Assembly (NCBI GenBank): GCA_012026935.1
Contig: VEPI01000160.1
Location: 1-37,777 of the forward strand
From: Melioribacter sp.
GTDB taxonomy: Bacteria; Bacteroidota; Ignavibacteria; Ignavibacteriales; Melioribacteraceae
Reading direction: 5' to 3'
DNA length: 37,777 nucleotides
The first letter of the stretch is position 1. Each line of letters opens with the position of its first letter. Shown here one piece after another: positions 1 through 7,300 of the stretch. Below the pieces are notes generated by a model. That model was not told the origin of the DNA, searched no databases, and saw only the letters and a program-made list of their open reading frames with translations. The position numbers and the translations under genes are program-made.

Positions 1-74
1 AGCCAACGCATTATGAAATAGTTTTCAATTTATTTTCACTTAATAAACTATCTCACCATTCACAGGAGAAAATC

Positions 75-2153
75 ATGGCGGAACAAAAGAAACATGTTCC
101 ATTTGTTTCTGCGGAAACAAGCATGGCCGAATTTACTATCCGCGCACTAATTATTGGTTTAGTAATGGCTGTTATTCTTGGTGCGGCAAATGCCTATCTA
201 GGATTAAAAGCCGGAATGACTATCGCTGCAACATATCCTGCTGCAGTTATTGGAATGGCAATACTTAAATCAGTTAAGGGTTCTATTTTAGAAGAGAACT
301 TTGCAAGAACTGTCGGGTCTATCGGTGAATCAGTTGCTGCCGGCGCTATTTTTACATTACCTGCATTTTACATCTCAGGTATTTGGAAAGACTTTTATAC
401 GCCTTGGCATTACGTTACAGCAACTTTGATTTTAATTTCCGGCGGTATCCTTGGTATTATGTTCGTTGCACTTCTTCGCCGTGTTATGGTTGAAGATGTT
501 GAATTACCTTTCCCGGAATCAATTGCTGCTGCAGAGATTCATAAAACCGGACGCAAAGCAGGCACTGGTTCTAAATTTTTATTCAGCGCAATGTTTGGCG
601 GCGCAGTTATTAAAGCGTTAGCAGAATTTAAATTGTTCCCGGAAACATGGGAAAAATTTATTTTGTTCTCAAAACAAACGATCACCGGTACAACAATTCC
701 TGTGAATGGAGGAATGCTTGCCAGTTCACCTGGAATAAGTCCTGCATATATGGGTGTTGGATATATCATTGGTCCGAAATTGGGTGCATTAAATTTTAGC
801 GGCGGCTTGTTAGCGTGGGGACTTTTAACTCCGCTAATTATGTATTTCATCAATCCATATTTTACTCAGGATTTTATTAACGGCTGGGCTCAGTATTTAG
901 TTGGAGTAGATAAGTCTCTTTCACTTGCAAAAGCTACCGAGAGAGCAGGCGATCCTGTATTTCAAATGTATGCTATCTGGAAATATATTGTTAAACCCAT
1001 TGCAATCGGCGGAATGTTGATGGGTGCGGGTTTTACTTTATTTAAAATGAGGAAAAGTTTAGCTGCAGGAATCGGAAGATCAATCGGTGATGTTAAAAAA
1101 GCCGCTTCCGGAGGTGAAGTAAATACGAGTAGGACAGAAAAGGATATCAAGTTTTCATGGATAGTAATTGGAATTTTAATTGTAGCAGTCGCAACATTTT
1201 GTATTACCAGATTTATTTTCCAAACAGATTTTCTTCCAGCAATTGTAGCAGCAACCGTATTAATAATTTTAGCATTCTTCTTTGCAGCTATTTCCGGTTA
1301 CTTAGTTGGAATTATGGGCTCAAGCAATAATCCTATAAGCGGACTTACATTAACAGCATTGGTTGTAACTGCTTTGATAATGGTCAGCATGGGTGTTGAC
1401 GCATCACATGGCGGAATTGCCGCAGTGTTAGGTGTTGCAGCTATTGTATGCGTATCGGCTGCTGTTGCAGGCGAAATGCTGCAAGATTTAAAAGCCGGAC
1501 ATATTCTGGGCGGTACTCCGTGGAAAATGCAGATAGGAGATATAATCGGTGTGGTTATTTCAGGACTTGTAATGTTTTATGTTTTAGTTTTTTTGAATCA
1601 AGCGGATATTGCACAGGGAATTAAGGAAGGTTATGAAGGAGGTTTCGGAAGCCAGAAATTATCGGCACCGCAGGCGGGTTTGATGGCAATGTTATCAAAA
1701 GGAATTGTAGGCGGTGCAATGTCATGGCCTCTAATTGTTGTTGGTATGCTGATGGGACTTGCATTTATTTTAATGCAGGTAAAAAGCCCAATGTTGGTTA
1801 GTGTCGGTATGTATCTTCCTTTAGAGACAACATTTGCAATTTTTGTCGGCGGTCTGTTGAAAGGTATTGTTGACATTTACAATAAGAAAAGAAATTATAA
1901 TGAAGCTCAGAAAGCGAGAGTTGAAAACGTTGGAATATTGTTGGCAGCGGGATTTATTGCCGGAGAAGCATTAACCGGCTTAGCGTTCGCACCATTTAAA
2001 ATTGCAGAGGTAGCGATATTAAAAATCTTTGCCAATCCTCCAATTGAATTAGGAATGGTTGTGCTGCTTATCATCGCAGCAGTTTTAATCTATATTCCAT
2101 TAAGAAATGCCGGTAAACCGGATGAACCTGCACCACCTGCAGTATCAATGTAA
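75..2153 (+). CDS. OPT-family oligopeptide transporter
   Basis: Polytopic inner-membrane protein of 692 residues, predicted to import small peptides (or peptide-like metal chelates) by cation symport. Nearly the whole chain is hydrophobic segments. Family hallmarks include the N-terminal NAYLGLKAGMT segment (about residues 39-49), the PFPES..AAEIHKTG stretch near residue 145, and a GSSNNPISGLT loop near residue 414 that matches the conserved NP-containing loop of OPT proteins. The length fits the bacterial OPT group. The start has a clear Shine-Dalgarno AGGAG eight bases upstream of ATG. It is followed by a hairpin terminator and then by PqqD-like, pepD and an MFS carrier, so a role in peptide nutrition is likely; the exact substrate is inferred. 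Confidence 0.93.
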   Translation: MAEQKKHVPFVSAETSMAEFTIRALIIGLVMAVILGAANAYLGLKAGMTIAATYPAAVIGMAILKSVKGSILEENFARTVGSIGESVAAGAIFTLPAFYISGIWKDFYTPWHYVTATLILISGGILGIMFVALLRRVMVEDVELPFPESIAAAEIHKTGRKAGTGSKFLFSAMFGGAVIKALAEFKLFPETWEKFILFSKQTITGTTIPVNGGMLASSPGISPAYMGVGYIIGPKLGALNFSGGLLAWGLLTPLIMYFINPYFTQDFINGWAQYLVGVDKSLSLAKATERAGDPVFQMYAIWKYIVKPIAIGGMLMGAGFTLFKMRKSLAAGIGRSIGDVKKAASGGEVNTSRTEKDIKFSWIVIGILIVAVATFCITRFIFQTDFLPAIVAATVLIILAFFFAAISGYLVGIMGSSNNPISGLTLTALVVTALIMVSMGVDASHGGIAAVLGVAAIVCVSAAVAGEMLQDLKAGHILGGTPWKMQIGDIIGVVISGLVMFYVLVFLNQADIAQGIKEGYEGGFGSQKLSAPQAGLMAMLSKGIVGGAMSWPLIVVGMLMGLAFILMQVKSPMLVSVGMYLPLETTFAIFVGGLLKGIVDIYNKKRNYNEAQKARVENVGILLAAGFIAGEALTGLAFAPFKIAEVAILKIFANPPIELGMVVLLIIAAVLIYIPLRNAGKPDEPAPPAVSM

Positions 2154-2173
2154 ATTTATTTTTGGTATTTGTC

Positions 2174-2216
2174 ATTCTAAAGTCCCGGTGAAAATTTCAT
2201 CGGGACTTAGAATTTT
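2174..2216 (+). terminator. Hairpin terminator after the OPT transporter gene
   Basis: An inverted repeat pairs ATTCTAAAGTCCCGGTG with CATCGGGACTTAGAAT (one bulged A and one G-T pair, AAAATTT loop), followed by a short T run. It starts 20 bases after the OPT stop codon and probably separates OPT from the pqqD-like/pepD pair. Confidence 0.6.
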
Positions 2217-2230
2217 CCACGAAGGTTATA

Positions 2231-2623
2231 ATGAATTTTTTTGAAAGAAGAAAAATACTTAAAACCGCAAATTATCTTGATCTCACACCGGTCCGAAACA
2301 TGAACGAAGAAGTTGACTCAAATAATTTAGTAACTGTTCTAATTCCTAAAGTTACCAACAAACTTGCAAAGAAATATTTCGAACCGATGTTGAAATCACC
2401 AATGATGAAATTAAAACTTGATGAATTAGGTTCAGCTTCATGGCTGGCTATCAACGGTAAGAAAAAAGTTTCAGAAATTGCTAATGAGTTAAAAGAAAAA
2501 TTTGGGGAGAAAGTTCATCCTGTAGAAGAAAGGGTAACAAAATTTTTAACTGTTTTATATAATCAAAAGCTGATAACTTTTGAAGAAGTGAAAGGAGATA
2601 GCAATGGGAGAAGTATTAGGTAA
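2231..2623 (+). CDS. PqqD-family protein (orphan)
   Basis: 130 residues. The C-terminal two thirds (about 55-120) match the PqqD winged-helix-like domain: a LDELGSASWLAINGKKKV core (the usual LxxxGxxxWxLLxG pattern), then a helix like 'vseIAneLkekFge' and a final strand with LYNQKLI. PqqD proteins usually bind leader peptides for radical-SAM peptide-modifying enzymes. No radical-SAM gene, precursor peptide or Pqq gene lies nearby, so this is an orphan whose partner is unknown. The last 20 bases overlap the start of pepD, and the pepD ribosome binding site lies inside this gene, which suggests translational coupling. The N-terminal 50 residues (MNFFERRKILKTANYLD...) are not recognised. Confidence 0.75.
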   Translation: MNFFERRKILKTANYLDLTPVRNMNEEVDSNNLVTVLIPKVTNKLAKKYFEPMLKSPMMKLKLDELGSASWLAINGKKKVSEIANELKEKFGEKVHPVEERVTKFLTVLYNQKLITFEEVKGDSNGRSIR

Positions 2624-4064
2624 TCTAAAACCGGAATTACTTTGGAAACACTTTGAAGAATTATGTGCGATACCAAGACCATCGCGTAAAGAAGAAAAGG
2701 TAGCTCAATATGTAATCTCAGTTGCAAAGAAAAATAATTTACAATATGCGACTGATGATTTCGGCAATGTTGTAATTCGAAAACCTGCAACACCTGGAAA
2801 AGAAAAATTAATTCCGGTGGTTATGCAAGGGCATCTTGATATGGTTGCTGAAAAAAATGCAGATGTTAAACATGATTTCGAAAAAGATCCGATCCAGCCG
2901 TACATTGATGGTGATTGGGTAAAAGCTAAAGGCACAACTCTTGGCGGTGACAACGGTGTAGGAGTTGCTGCAGCTCTCGCAGTTATGGAATCGAAAGATC
3001 TTGAACACGGTCCGATTGAAGCATTATTTACTCTTGATGAAGAAACAGGATTGTTCGGTGCACAAGCGCTTAAATCCGGATTTTTAAACGGAAAAATATT
3101 GATGAATTTAGATTCCGAAGAAGATGGTGCACTATATATTGGTTGCGCCGGCGGACAAAATACTTTTGTGAAATTCAAATCTACTTTGAATGATGTACCG
3201 GCAAATACAACCGCGCTCGAAATTAAAGTATCAGGTTTGAAAGGCGGACATAGCGGGTTGGATATTAACACCGGTCGCGGTAATGCAATTAAATTGATGA
3301 CACGTTTATTACACGAGTTGAATTACACATTCGGTATTCGTCTTGTAAATATTAACGGTGGAAGTAAACACAATGCAATTCCTAGAGAGACATTTTCTGT
3401 AATTCGTGTGGCTAAAAAATTTGCTGCCGATGCCCTGACCTATATTGAAAGATATAATAAAATTGTACAGGCTGAATTATCATCAGTTGAACCGTCCTTA
3501 AATGTTGTTGCAGTGGAAACAAAATCAAAATCTAAGGTGATGGATAAAACAACAACGAAGAATTTGATTGATTCTCTTTACGCAGTTCCTAATGGTGTTA
3601 TCAAGATGAGCGCAGATATTCCCGGATTAGTTGAGACATCAACTAATCTTGCTGTTGTTGTTACAAAAGGTAAAGAGGTTGTAGCAACTTTAAGCCAGCG
3701 AAGTTCTGTTGAATCAGAAAAAAATGATATCTCAAATTCAATTGCTGCATTTTTTAAGCTTATAAAGGCAGAGGTAAAGCAAAGTGACGGTTACCCGGGA
3801 TGGAAACCGGATATTCATTCACCGGTGCTTGGTACAATGAAAAATGTGTACCATCAGTTGTATGGAAGTGACCCTGAAGTTAAAGCAATTCATGCCGGTC
3901 TTGAATGCGGTATAATTAAAGAACGTTATCCTGATATGGATATGATCTCGTTCGGTCCAACTCTTATGGATGTTCATTCGCCTGATGAGAAAATAAAGAT
4001 TAGTACTGTCCCAAAATTCTGGGCATTATTAACAACAGTTCTTAAAAAAATTCCTTCTAACTAA
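2604..4064 (+). CDS. pepD: Aminoacyl-histidine dipeptidase (peptidase D, M20C)
   Basis: Cytosolic di-zinc dipeptidase hydrolysing Xaa-His and other dipeptides. The 486-residue length is that of the family. Metal and catalytic motifs are intact: GHLDM (H77, D79), GGDNGVG (D116), DEETG (E146/E147), LDSEEDG (D170), and the C-terminal DVHSPDE histidine. The dimerisation/lid domain begins around GLKGGHSGLDINTGRGNA. The start is ATG with AAAGGAGA seven bases upstream, inside the preceding pqqD-like gene (20-base overlap). Transporter genes on both sides (OPT upstream, MFSD1-like carrier downstream) suggest that it digests imported peptides. Confidence 0.95.
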   Translation: MGEVLGNLKPELLWKHFEELCAIPRPSRKEEKVAQYVISVAKKNNLQYATDDFGNVVIRKPATPGKEKLIPVVMQGHLDMVAEKNADVKHDFEKDPIQPYIDGDWVKAKGTTLGGDNGVGVAAALAVMESKDLEHGPIEALFTLDEETGLFGAQALKSGFLNGKILMNLDSEEDGALYIGCAGGQNTFVKFKSTLNDVPANTTALEIKVSGLKGGHSGLDINTGRGNAIKLMTRLLHELNYTFGIRLVNINGGSKHNAIPRETFSVIRVAKKFAADALTYIERYNKIVQAELSSVEPSLNVVAVETKSKSKVMDKTTTKNLIDSLYAVPNGVIKMSADIPGLVETSTNLAVVVTKGKEVVATLSQRSSVESEKNDISNSIAAFFKLIKAEVKQSDGYPGWKPDIHSPVLGTMKNVYHQLYGSDPEVKAIHAGLECGIIKERYPDMDMISFGPTLMDVHSPDEKIKISTVPKFWALLTTVLKKIPSN

Positions 4065-4073
4065 AAATTATTC

Positions 4074-4139
4074 TTGCTCTTGATCGTGCTCATACTCTTG
4101 AACTTTATGTTTTTAGATAACGAGCATGATCAAGAGCAA
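4074..4139 (+). repeat. Long inverted repeat between pepD and the MFS gene
   Basis: Arms 4074-4091 (TTGCTCTTGATCGTGCTC) and 4122-4139 (GAGCATGATCAAGAGCAA) pair over 18 positions with a single G-T wobble, around a 30-base AT-rich loop. The element lies between the pepD stop and the chosen MFS start, ending 22 bases before that ATG. It could be a dispersed palindromic repeat or an RNA hairpin affecting read-through or translation. No T run follows, so it is not a classical terminator. Confidence 0.75.
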
Positions 4140-4161
4140 GATCATGATATTAAGAGTAATA

Positions 4162-5424
4162 ATGGAAAATCAAATCACAACTAAACCCGAACCAGGTGTT
4201 TTCTTCAGGTGGGGAATTCTGCTCTTTGTAAGTCTTGCAATGTTCGGCAACTATTATATTTATGATAGCATAAGTCCTCTTGCGGATCTTCTTGCTAAAC
4301 AATTAAAATTTTCTGATTCCAACATTGGATTACTCCAAGGCATTTACAGTGTACCAAATGTTTTTATGGTCTTAATCGGCGGGATCATAATTGATAAAAT
4401 CGGTACGCGTATTTCAACTTTTATTTTTACTCTACTCTGTTTAACCGGTGCAGTCATCACTGCTTCATTCAGCGATATAACAATGATGGCTATTGGTCGT
4501 CTTGTGTTTGGTCTTGGTGCAGAATCAATGATTGTTGCAGTTACAACTGTAATAGGTCGCTGGTTTAAGGGGAAGCAATTATCATTTGCATTTGGATTAA
4601 ATCTAACACTTGCACGGCTTGGTTCATTCGCTGCACTTAATTCTCCAACCTGGGCTAAATCACTTTATGAGTATTGGCAGACACCGCTTTTAGTTTCAGT
4701 AACAGCAGGTGTGATTTCCATAGCTGCGGTTATAATTTATTGGGGAATGGATGCATACTCAGAAAGAAATTTTTCTTTGCGTCCTGTTCCTAAGCAGGAC
4801 AAAATCATTTTTAAAGAGATTTTTAGTTTCTCAACTTCATATTGGTTTGTTGTAATGTTGTGCGTTACTTTTTACTCCGGAATATTTCCATTCCAAACTT
4901 TTGCAGTTAAATTTTTTATTGAAACACACGGTACTACAAGAGAGATGGGCGGATTTCTCTCAAGCATGCTTACACTTTCAGCAATGGTTTTAACCCCGCT
5001 TTTCGGTTTACTTGCTGATTATATCGGCAAACGTTCTTTGCTTATGATGTTCGGTTCATTGCTTTTAATTCCTGTCTATTTATTGATGGCATATACTCAT
5101 GTTTCACTTTATGTACCAATGGCAATGATGGGAATTGCATTTTCACTTATTCCCGCTGTAATGTGGCCATCAGTTGCAATTATTGTAGATGAAGCAAAAC
5201 TGGGGACAGCATACGGATTGATGACTATGATTCAAAATATCGGTCTTGCCGGATTTAATTTTTTAGTCGGTTGGGCAAATGATTTTAGCGGCGGATATAC
5301 AGCCGGAATGTGGATATTTTCTTCACTTGGTTTCTTCGGATTATTATTTGCGTTTTTACTTAGAAGAAGTGAATTGGGAAAACATGGCCATGGCTTAGAA
5401 AAAGGGATAGCCAAGACAGAGTAA
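4162..5424 (+). CDS. MFS transporter, MFSD1-like (probable dipeptide carrier)
   Basis: 420-residue major facilitator with about 12 membrane segments and a motif-A-type loop (IIDKIGTR, residues 76-83) repeated in the second half (DYIGKRS). The first half contains GRLVFGLGAES (112-122), RWFKGK (133-138) and FGLNLTLARLGS (144-155). These closely recall the segments I remember for animal MFSD1, which has been reported as a lysosomal dipeptide carrier. Next to pepD, a dipeptide uptake or exchange role is a reasonable inference, but the substrate is unproven. An in-frame ATG at 4126 exists, but it lies inside the inverted repeat and adds an unconvincing basic leader. ATG 4162 gives a normal N-terminus. 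Other MFS families (organic acid or sugar) remain possible. Confidence 0.85.
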   Translation: MENQITTKPEPGVFFRWGILLFVSLAMFGNYYIYDSISPLADLLAKQLKFSDSNIGLLQGIYSVPNVFMVLIGGIIIDKIGTRISTFIFTLLCLTGAVITASFSDITMMAIGRLVFGLGAESMIVAVTTVIGRWFKGKQLSFAFGLNLTLARLGSFAALNSPTWAKSLYEYWQTPLLVSVTAGVISIAAVIIYWGMDAYSERNFSLRPVPKQDKIIFKEIFSFSTSYWFVVMLCVTFYSGIFPFQTFAVKFFIETHGTTREMGGFLSSMLTLSAMVLTPLFGLLADYIGKRSLLMMFGSLLLIPVYLLMAYTHVSLYVPMAMMGIAFSLIPAVMWPSVAIIVDEAKLGTAYGLMTMIQNIGLAGFNFLVGWANDFSGGYTAGMWIFSSLGFFGLLFAFLLRRSELGKHGHGLEKGIAKTE

Positions 5425-5431
5425 TTTTTTG

Positions 5432-5439
5432 TAAATTTG
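5432..5439 (+). promoter_or_regulatory. Possible -7 element TAAATTTG
   Basis: Matches the Bacteroidota -7 consensus TAnnTTTG, 25 bases before the start of the 5465 gene. No convincing -33 TTG is seen at the right spacing, so the call is weak. Confidence 0.25.
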
Positions 5440-5464
5440 TTCTGAAAAAAAGTATGATTACCTG

Positions 5465-6220
5465 ATGAAAATTATTAGCAAACTTGTTATAGTAATAATT
5501 ATTGTTACTACAGGAATAACAGTTAATGCTCAATCATTCGGTTTTGGATGTTTGGGTTTAAGCGGGTTCTATGCCGGATTCTCAAGACAAAATTATGATA
5601 ATCCGGGATTGAATGATTACATCAGTCAGAGAATTAATACTCTTGATCCTTCCAAAAATATCATCACTGATAAAATTGAATTTACACAGGGAACTGGTTA
5701 TAGGATTGGTGCAAATTTTTTTAGAGCAAGGTGGAATAAATTTTTTATTACTGCAAAAGGTTATTATCAATTCTTAAAAGAATCGGATGAAATTTCTGCT
5801 CAATTACAAAATGTTGATACCAGAGAAAAATATCAGTTAACAATGAATCATTGGGGAGTGGGAATTGATTTCGGTGTTCCCTTATTTTGGATTCTTGATT
5901 GGAAAATTGCCGAAGCCAATGTTACATTTTATAATACGGAATTTTCACAAGAGACACTTTTGAATAGCGTCTCACAAGGCGAAATTAAATTCAAGCCGGA
6001 TAAAAATAATATCGGATACTTTATTGGCACCGGTCTCATATTGCACCTGGTACCGGATTATATCAGTGTCGAAGGAACCGCAGGTTATAGTATTATTCAA
6101 ATTGATAAACTTAGTAACGATTCCGGGATTACGATTCCAACAACTTCTTCTTCAAAAAATGCAGTGGATAAAGGAAGCTTAAGTATCACGCTTCAACTTA
6201 ACGTAGGATTTCCACTTTAA
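5465..6220 (+). CDS. Secreted outer-membrane beta-barrel-like protein, unknown function
   Basis: 251 residues with a clear Sec signal peptide (MKIISKLVIVIIIVTTGITVNA, cleavage expected before Q). The mature part alternates short polar and aromatic beta-type stretches and turns (for example YRIGANFFRARWNKFFITAKGYYQF and NNIGYFIGTGLILHLVPDYISVEGTAGYS), ending in a strand SLSITLQLNVGF. This pattern fits a small outer-membrane barrel, but no specific family is recognised. The next gene starts only 10 bases after its stop, so the two are probably co-transcribed, although the functional link is unclear. Confidence 0.7.
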   Translation: MKIISKLVIVIIIVTTGITVNAQSFGFGCLGLSGFYAGFSRQNYDNPGLNDYISQRINTLDPSKNIITDKIEFTQGTGYRIGANFFRARWNKFFITAKGYYQFLKESDEISAQLQNVDTREKYQLTMNHWGVGIDFGVPLFWILDWKIAEANVTFYNTEFSQETLLNSVSQGEIKFKPDKNNIGYFIGTGLILHLVPDYISVEGTAGYSIIQIDKLSNDSGITIPTTSSSKNAVDKGSLSITLQLNVGFPL

Positions 6221-6230
6221 TTGATCAGAT

Positions 6231-7193
6231 ATGAAACTATCAAAACTTGACAAAGCATCAGTAATTGCCATCCGTGATTGTATGGGAACACAACCAAACG
6301 AAACTGTTCTTGTCGTAACGGACGAGTTCAAAAGAAAGATTGGATATTCACTTTTTCAAAATGCAAAGCAACTTGGGCACGAAACTGTTTTTCTTGAATT
6401 TAAATCAAGAGAAATGCATGGCCAGGAACCACCCGAACAAGTTGCTGAAATGATGAAATTGTTCGATGTGGTTTTATGTCCGACTGCAAAATCTTTGACT
6501 CATACAAATGCTCGTAGAAATGCTTCATCACTTGGAGCGCGCATAGCAACTTTTCCAGGTATTACCGAAGATATAATGATTCGCGGTTTAAATGCTGATT
6601 ATAAAAAAATAGCTGCACTAACGATAAAACTTCAAGAAATTATGAATGATGTTAATATTGTTAGAGTTACTTCTTCTGTTGGAACTGATATTACAATGGA
6701 TATCTCTGGAAGAAAAGCTTTACCAAGCAAAGGTTTATTCCACAAAAAAGGTGAAAGCGGAAACTTACCGACGGGTGAGGCATACATAGCACCGTTAGAA
6801 GGTAAAACCAACGGAATATTTTATGTTGATGGTTCAATGGCAAGCATAGGTGTTATAAAAGGGAAACCAATTCGACTAGAAGTTAAAGATGGATACGCTG
6901 AAAATGTAACCGGCAGTAATCAAGCAAAAAAATTAGATGAGACTTTAAATAAATATGGCAACCTTGCGAGAAATATTGCTGAATTTGGAATTGGAACAAA
7001 TTATAAAGCTAAGCTGAGCGGTATCTTACTTGAAGACGAAAAAGTTATGGGCACGATACACATTGCGTTAGGAGATAATAAATCCATGGGAGGATTAGTT
7101 AATGTCCCCATTCATTTAGACGGAGTTGTGAAAAAACCAACAGTCTTTTTTGATGAAAAAATGATTATGAAAAACGGAAAACTGTTGATATAA
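6231..7193 (+). CDS. M29-like metallo-aminopeptidase (leucyl aminopeptidase family)
   Basis: 320 residues. The C-terminal half carries the metal-site pattern of thermophilic M29 aminopeptidases: GEAYIAPLEG (E183), AEFGIGTN (E251), LEDEKVMGTIHIALGDN (E268/E270, H277) and PIHLDGVV (H295, D297). The N-terminal half is an alpha/beta domain with the LVVTDEFKRKIG region. It is shorter than classical AmpS/PepS (about 400 residues) and resembles the compact members that also include NicX-like dioxygenases of the same fold. Aminopeptidase activity is therefore the best guess, not certain. No export signal is present, so it should be cytosolic. It lies close behind the outer-membrane-protein gene. Confidence 0.8.
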   Translation: MKLSKLDKASVIAIRDCMGTQPNETVLVVTDEFKRKIGYSLFQNAKQLGHETVFLEFKSREMHGQEPPEQVAEMMKLFDVVLCPTAKSLTHTNARRNASSLGARIATFPGITEDIMIRGLNADYKKIAALTIKLQEIMNDVNIVRVTSSVGTDITMDISGRKALPSKGLFHKKGESGNLPTGEAYIAPLEGKTNGIFYVDGSMASIGVIKGKPIRLEVKDGYAENVTGSNQAKKLDETLNKYGNLARNIAEFGIGTNYKAKLSGILLEDEKVMGTIHIALGDNKSMGGLVNVPIHLDGVVKKPTVFFDEKMIMKNGKLLI

Positions 7194-7246
7194 TTGATAA
7201 ACAGTTACCGTCTTAAGTCCTGCCGAAAATTTCAAAAATAAAAAAA

Positions 7247-7278
7247 TTGAAAAACCGCCTCTAATTTTAGTATATTTG
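7247..7278 (+). promoter_or_regulatory. Bacteroidota-type promoter for the helicase gene
   Basis: A -33 TTG (7247-7249) and a perfect -7 TATATTTG (7271-7278; consensus TAnnTTTG) are separated by 21 bases, the spacing expected for the Bacteroidota primary sigma factor. Transcription would start near 7285, leaving a short leader before ATG 7301. Confidence 0.6.
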
Positions 7279-7300
7279 CCGACCAAAAAATCCCAAGACT

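Noticed and set aside
2157-2164. TATTTTTG matching the -7 promoter consensus after the OPT gene
   Set aside because: It lies upstream of the terminator hairpin and has no -33 TTG; it is probably AT-rich chance.
539-3271. Long open frames on the - strand opposite the OPT and pepD genes
   Set aside because: They mirror the codon structure of well-supported + strand genes, have low-complexity composition and lack ribosome binding sites.
2231-4064. RiPP biosynthesis cluster around the PqqD-like gene
   Set aside because: No radical-SAM enzyme, precursor peptide or export gene is found within the flanking sequence.
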